Shown: piece after piece, positions 60,470 to 64,000 of the stretch
How positions within the stretch are numbered: the first letter of the stretch is position 1
Layout: the number at the start of each line of letters is the position of its first letter
Assembly (NCBI GenBank): GCA_949752795.1
Contig: OX457061.1
Span: 34,228,425-34,292,424 of the forward strand
Direction: 5' to 3'
Source of the DNA: Hyperoodon ampullatus
Lineage: Eukaryota; Chordata; Mammalia; Artiodactyla; Ziphiidae
Length of the DNA: 64,000 nt
Position numbers and translations under genes: made by a program
Notes under the pieces: generated by a model
Seen by the model: only the letters and a program-made list of their open reading frames with translations
Told to the model about the DNA's origin: nothing
The model's database searches: none

Positions 60470-62010
60470 GACCCCCCAAAAATATGATAGCAGAAATGGA
60501 GACCTCTAAGAAGGTGTTAGAAGATAAAGTTGGAGAAATCACCCAGAAGATGGGAGCCAAAAAGACAGAACCACAAGAACATCAGAGAAAAGGTTAAAAA
60601 ATGATATGAACAGTGTATGCGGGTCAGCACCAAAATAAAAGTAGTTTTGAAAGGGAGAGAAGGAAATCATTAATAAAATAACTGAAGAAAAATTTCAGAA
60701 GCACAGAACATAAATTTCCAGTTTTAAAGGTCACAAAGAGGCTTCCCTTGTGGCGTAGTGGTTGAGAGTCCGCCTGCCGATGCAGGGGACACGGGTTCCT
60801 GCCCCGGTCCGGGAAGACCCCACATGCCGCGGAGCGGCTGGGCCCGTGAGCCATGGCCGCTGAGCCTGCGCGTCCGGAGCCTGTGCTCCGCAACGGGAGA
60901 GGCCACAACAGTGAGAGGCCCGTGTACCACAAAAAAAAAAAAAAAAAAAAAAAGGTCACAAAGGCACTTGATACAAGTGCCAATTGGAACAACAACAACA
61001 AAATAGATTAAAAACAACAAAAAAGATCCTATAGGTTTTCGAACAGTTAAATTACAAAGAATCAGGAACCAGAAAGGCTTCAGAATTTTAACAACCGTGA
61101 AAGGTAGAAAAACAATGAAGAAATAAAGTTCTAAAGGGAAAAAATTTTAAACATAGAATTCTCTACCCAAACTATTGAGTACGTATGACTTTAGAAGAAG
61201 CCTTTTCAGACATGTATCGTCCCCCAAATTTACCTCCCATGCATTCTTTCCCAAAAATCTACAGGAGGATGTGCTCCAACAAAAAGCAGGAATAAATCAA
61301 GAAAGAAAACAATATTGGGAAATCATATGGGAAATAAGGATTCCAACAGAGGGGAGAGCTGAGGGAATCCCCAGGGTGACAGCTGTAAAACTCTGCTGGA
61401 GCAGATCAGAACAATCCAGGAGTGACGTCTTCAGGAAGATAACTTATAGCAAACCAGACGCAACTGAGCATGCTGAGTGAGAGGAGAGGTAAATACCTGG
61501 TGCAAAGCCTGGCATTGGACTAATTATAAGTTCACAGAAAACAAAGCAAATAAAAAACAGTATCTTTATAACACAAAGGAAAGCAAAATGTTGTACAGGT
61601 AAGGAACTATAGACAATATACAAGAAGGCTTAAATAAGAATGTAATTTACAGAGCCATAATAATGTAAACACCGAATACTGATCTAACCAATATCCCAGT
61701 TTAGTAATATCGGGCAGATGGTTAGTAGAAGAGATAATTTCTCACTTTCCAAGTGGGAAGTAAACAGTGCCAATACATGAAAAAAATCAAGAAATAAACA
61801 CAATTTCAAGATATGGAGGTAAACATCAGATAGAGTCGAAAGTGGTTCCTCTTAGAGAGGAAAGGAAGGGGCAGGGAGAAGGCAAAGGACTGCTCTTTTT
61901 CACAAGCTTTATAGAAATTTTTGACTCTTTTAAACTATATACATCCGTAACTTCGAAGGAAAAAGATTACAGCGATATCGGTCCTTACATTATTTTTTCA
62001 AACCCCCATA
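60470..62010 (+). mobile_element. HAL1/L1M-like element, interrupted
   Basis: Diverged LINE sequence with features of the ORF1/HAL1 type (agaattctctacccaaacta, gaggatgtgctccaacaaaa, cagggtgacagctgtaaaac), split by the SINE at 60739. Boundaries are approximate and the assignment rests on recollection. Confidence 0.5.
60739..60950 (+). mobile_element. CHR-type SINE
   Basis: Near-consensus copy with the exact 13-bp duplication aaaggtcacaaag at 60726-60738 and 60951-60963, inserted into a HAL1/L1-like element. Confidence 0.92.
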
Positions 62011-62844
62011 CCACTTAATTAACAACATTCTGCCTTCAGAAGGGGACCAGGGGAAAGGGGTCACTTGCCTCTAGAAGGATTCATATTAGCTTCTTTTGTT
62101 TCACCTTAGAAACTAACTCTTGCTCTACCAACCTGGAATCATCAAAAGTCTTTTTCTAAAATAACAGCAAAATATTGATCAACCAATTTTCTTTTTACTT
62201 CTTGTTTCGTGAGCCCAAGGAATATGGTATCCACTCAGCAAATGCTCTCTACTGCTTTCAAGTAACTGTCCACTGACTTCTCAGGAACCCAGTACCTGCC
62301 TTTAAGAGCAAAGGCAGGAAAGGATATCATAGTGTAACCACCCCCAAACTGGTGACGTCTTTGTTAAAACCTCTAAGTACCTCTTCTTTTCACTCTTCTT
62401 CAGGAAACTGATATTTCACTGCCATCAAATAAGTGCCTAGAATTAACTAAGATGGCCCTTTGACCAACTAGCTCTAACTCAGAAACGTTATTCTACTTGT
62501 TTTGGGTTAAAGGACTATGTCTTTCTTCACAAAATACAACACTTAAAATTAAATAAGCAGAACATTTTAGAAGAATTTTAAATAAAAATCTAGTTTCACT
62601 AAATACATTTTCAGAATCAACTTGTTAATGACTCCTTAATTACACTAGAATATGCAACAAAAAAATTCTTCTCCAGCTGAAAATAAAAAGGGAAATGCAG
62701 TATAGTCTCTGGAAAGTTAAAATACTGTATTCTGAGACTTAGTTTTTCATTAAAAGTCCTTCTTACTTTTCTGTTATTAAAATGTAATTTCTGGTACAGC
62801 CACATAGAAAAACTGTTTTGCAAGTATCCACTAAAGTTAAACCA

Positions 62845-63480
62845 GATGTAGTCCCAGCCATTCCTCTGCTGGTAACATACTCACCTGGAGTAAGTACTCA
62901 TGTTCACCAAAAGCCATGTACCAGAAAGTTCATAGCAGCCTGATTCATAACAGTCCTAAACTGGACACTACCCAAATGTCCATCAATACTACAATGAATA
63001 AATAAATTGTGGTATATTCACACACTGGAATACTACAGTATATAAATAAATATATATAAATTAAATAGTATATAAATAAACCTACAGAAAAATTGAAATA
63101 GTACAATTAACAGCCATATGTCTGTCCTTCATCTAGATTCACCAGTTGTGAACATTTTGCTACAGTCACTTTCTCCCTCTCAGTTTGACAGCTCATCCCT
63201 AAAGGATATTCTGCTACATAACCAAAGTATCACTGTCAGACCTAAGAAATTTACCATCAATATAATATTATTTCATATATGGTCCATAATCAATTTCTCT
63301 AACTGCTTCAGAAATGTTCTTTATAGATTCTCTCCATTCCCCAATCCAGCATCCTGTCATGGACCCATGCACTGCATTTGGTTGTCCTATTTCCTAAGTC
63401 TCCTTCAATCTAGTATACCACTGTCTCAAAATGGTCTTTTAAAATTTATTTATTTTTGGTTTTTCATGACATTAACAATT
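62845..63480 (+). mobile_element. L1-like fragments
   Basis: Positions 62845-63040 resemble an L1 3' region (agcctgattcataacagtcc, aaatgtccatcaatactaca). Positions 63060-63480 resemble another old L1M segment. Orientation of the second part is not certain. Confidence 0.5.
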
Positions 63481-63688
63481 CTGACCCAATCGGTTTTTAA
63501 ATGTTCCTGATATGCGAAACCCAAAAGTCTACACACAAATGATTTCTATTTACTTTAGTGTCTTCAATCTTTAGGAGAGCAGAGGAACTGAAATACTCTG
63601 TATCCTAACAGACTGTATGCAGGTGAAAAACAATGAGATAGGTTAGTTCAATTTCACACACAGCTGATGATCATTTTGCTGTAACTCA

Positions 63689-64000
<312 letters not shown>

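Overview
This window is mammalian nuclear DNA, very probably from a cetacean (whale, dolphin or porpoise). It has long introns with GT-AG splice sites, MIR, L2, L1, MER and MLT fossils shared by placental mammals, and about 22 copies of a tRNA-derived CHR-type SINE. The commonest SINE form runs from a 5' end reading ggcttccctggtggcgc to an end reading ggcccgcgtaccgc followed by a poly-A tail. That form, with young copies in exact target-site duplications, is characteristic of cetaceans.

Two protein-coding genes can be supported, both on the minus strand and in tandem. CTNNAL1 (alpha-catulin, an alpha-catenin/vinculin relative) fills positions 1 to about 45,700. Its CpG-island promoter and first exon lie near 45.5 kb, and ten further exons step leftward to 1,396. 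These 11 exons join in one frame into about 530 residues; the remaining C-terminal part lies beyond the left edge. Upstream on the same strand is the 3' end of TMEM245, a multi-pass membrane protein of the AI-2E-like family. It is represented by a coding exon at 63,690-63,884 and a terminal coding exon of 15 codons at 52,594-52,639. A long 3' UTR probably reaches to about 47.26 kb. The TMEM245 end and the CTNNAL1 start are about 1.7 kb apart. This order and orientation match my recollection of human 9q31.3.

Region by region: 1-28.1 kb holds CTNNAL1 exons 11 to 2 with short introns rich in MIR, L2, MLT1 and SINEs. 28.1-45.4 kb is the 17.3-kb first intron, with two L1 copies of the younger type (29.5-31.3 kb minus; 33.25-38.77 kb plus, with four nested SINEs) and an older L1 (40.4-42.7 kb). 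44.76-45.79 kb is the CpG island. 45.6-47.26 kb is the intergenic gap. 47.26-52.6 kb is the probable TMEM245 3' UTR. 52.6-63.7 kb is the last TMEM245 intron, with HAL1/L1, L2, MLT1, MER20 and Tigger-type fossils.

I found no RNA gene, CRISPR array or evidence of a novel system. The observations most worth a second look concern architecture. CTNNAL1 exon 3 is bracketed by SINEs in opposite orientation. One SINE insertion coincides with loss of about 300 bp of its L1 host. An L1 ORF2 has lost its reverse-transcriptase core. Several microsatellites sit close to splice acceptors.
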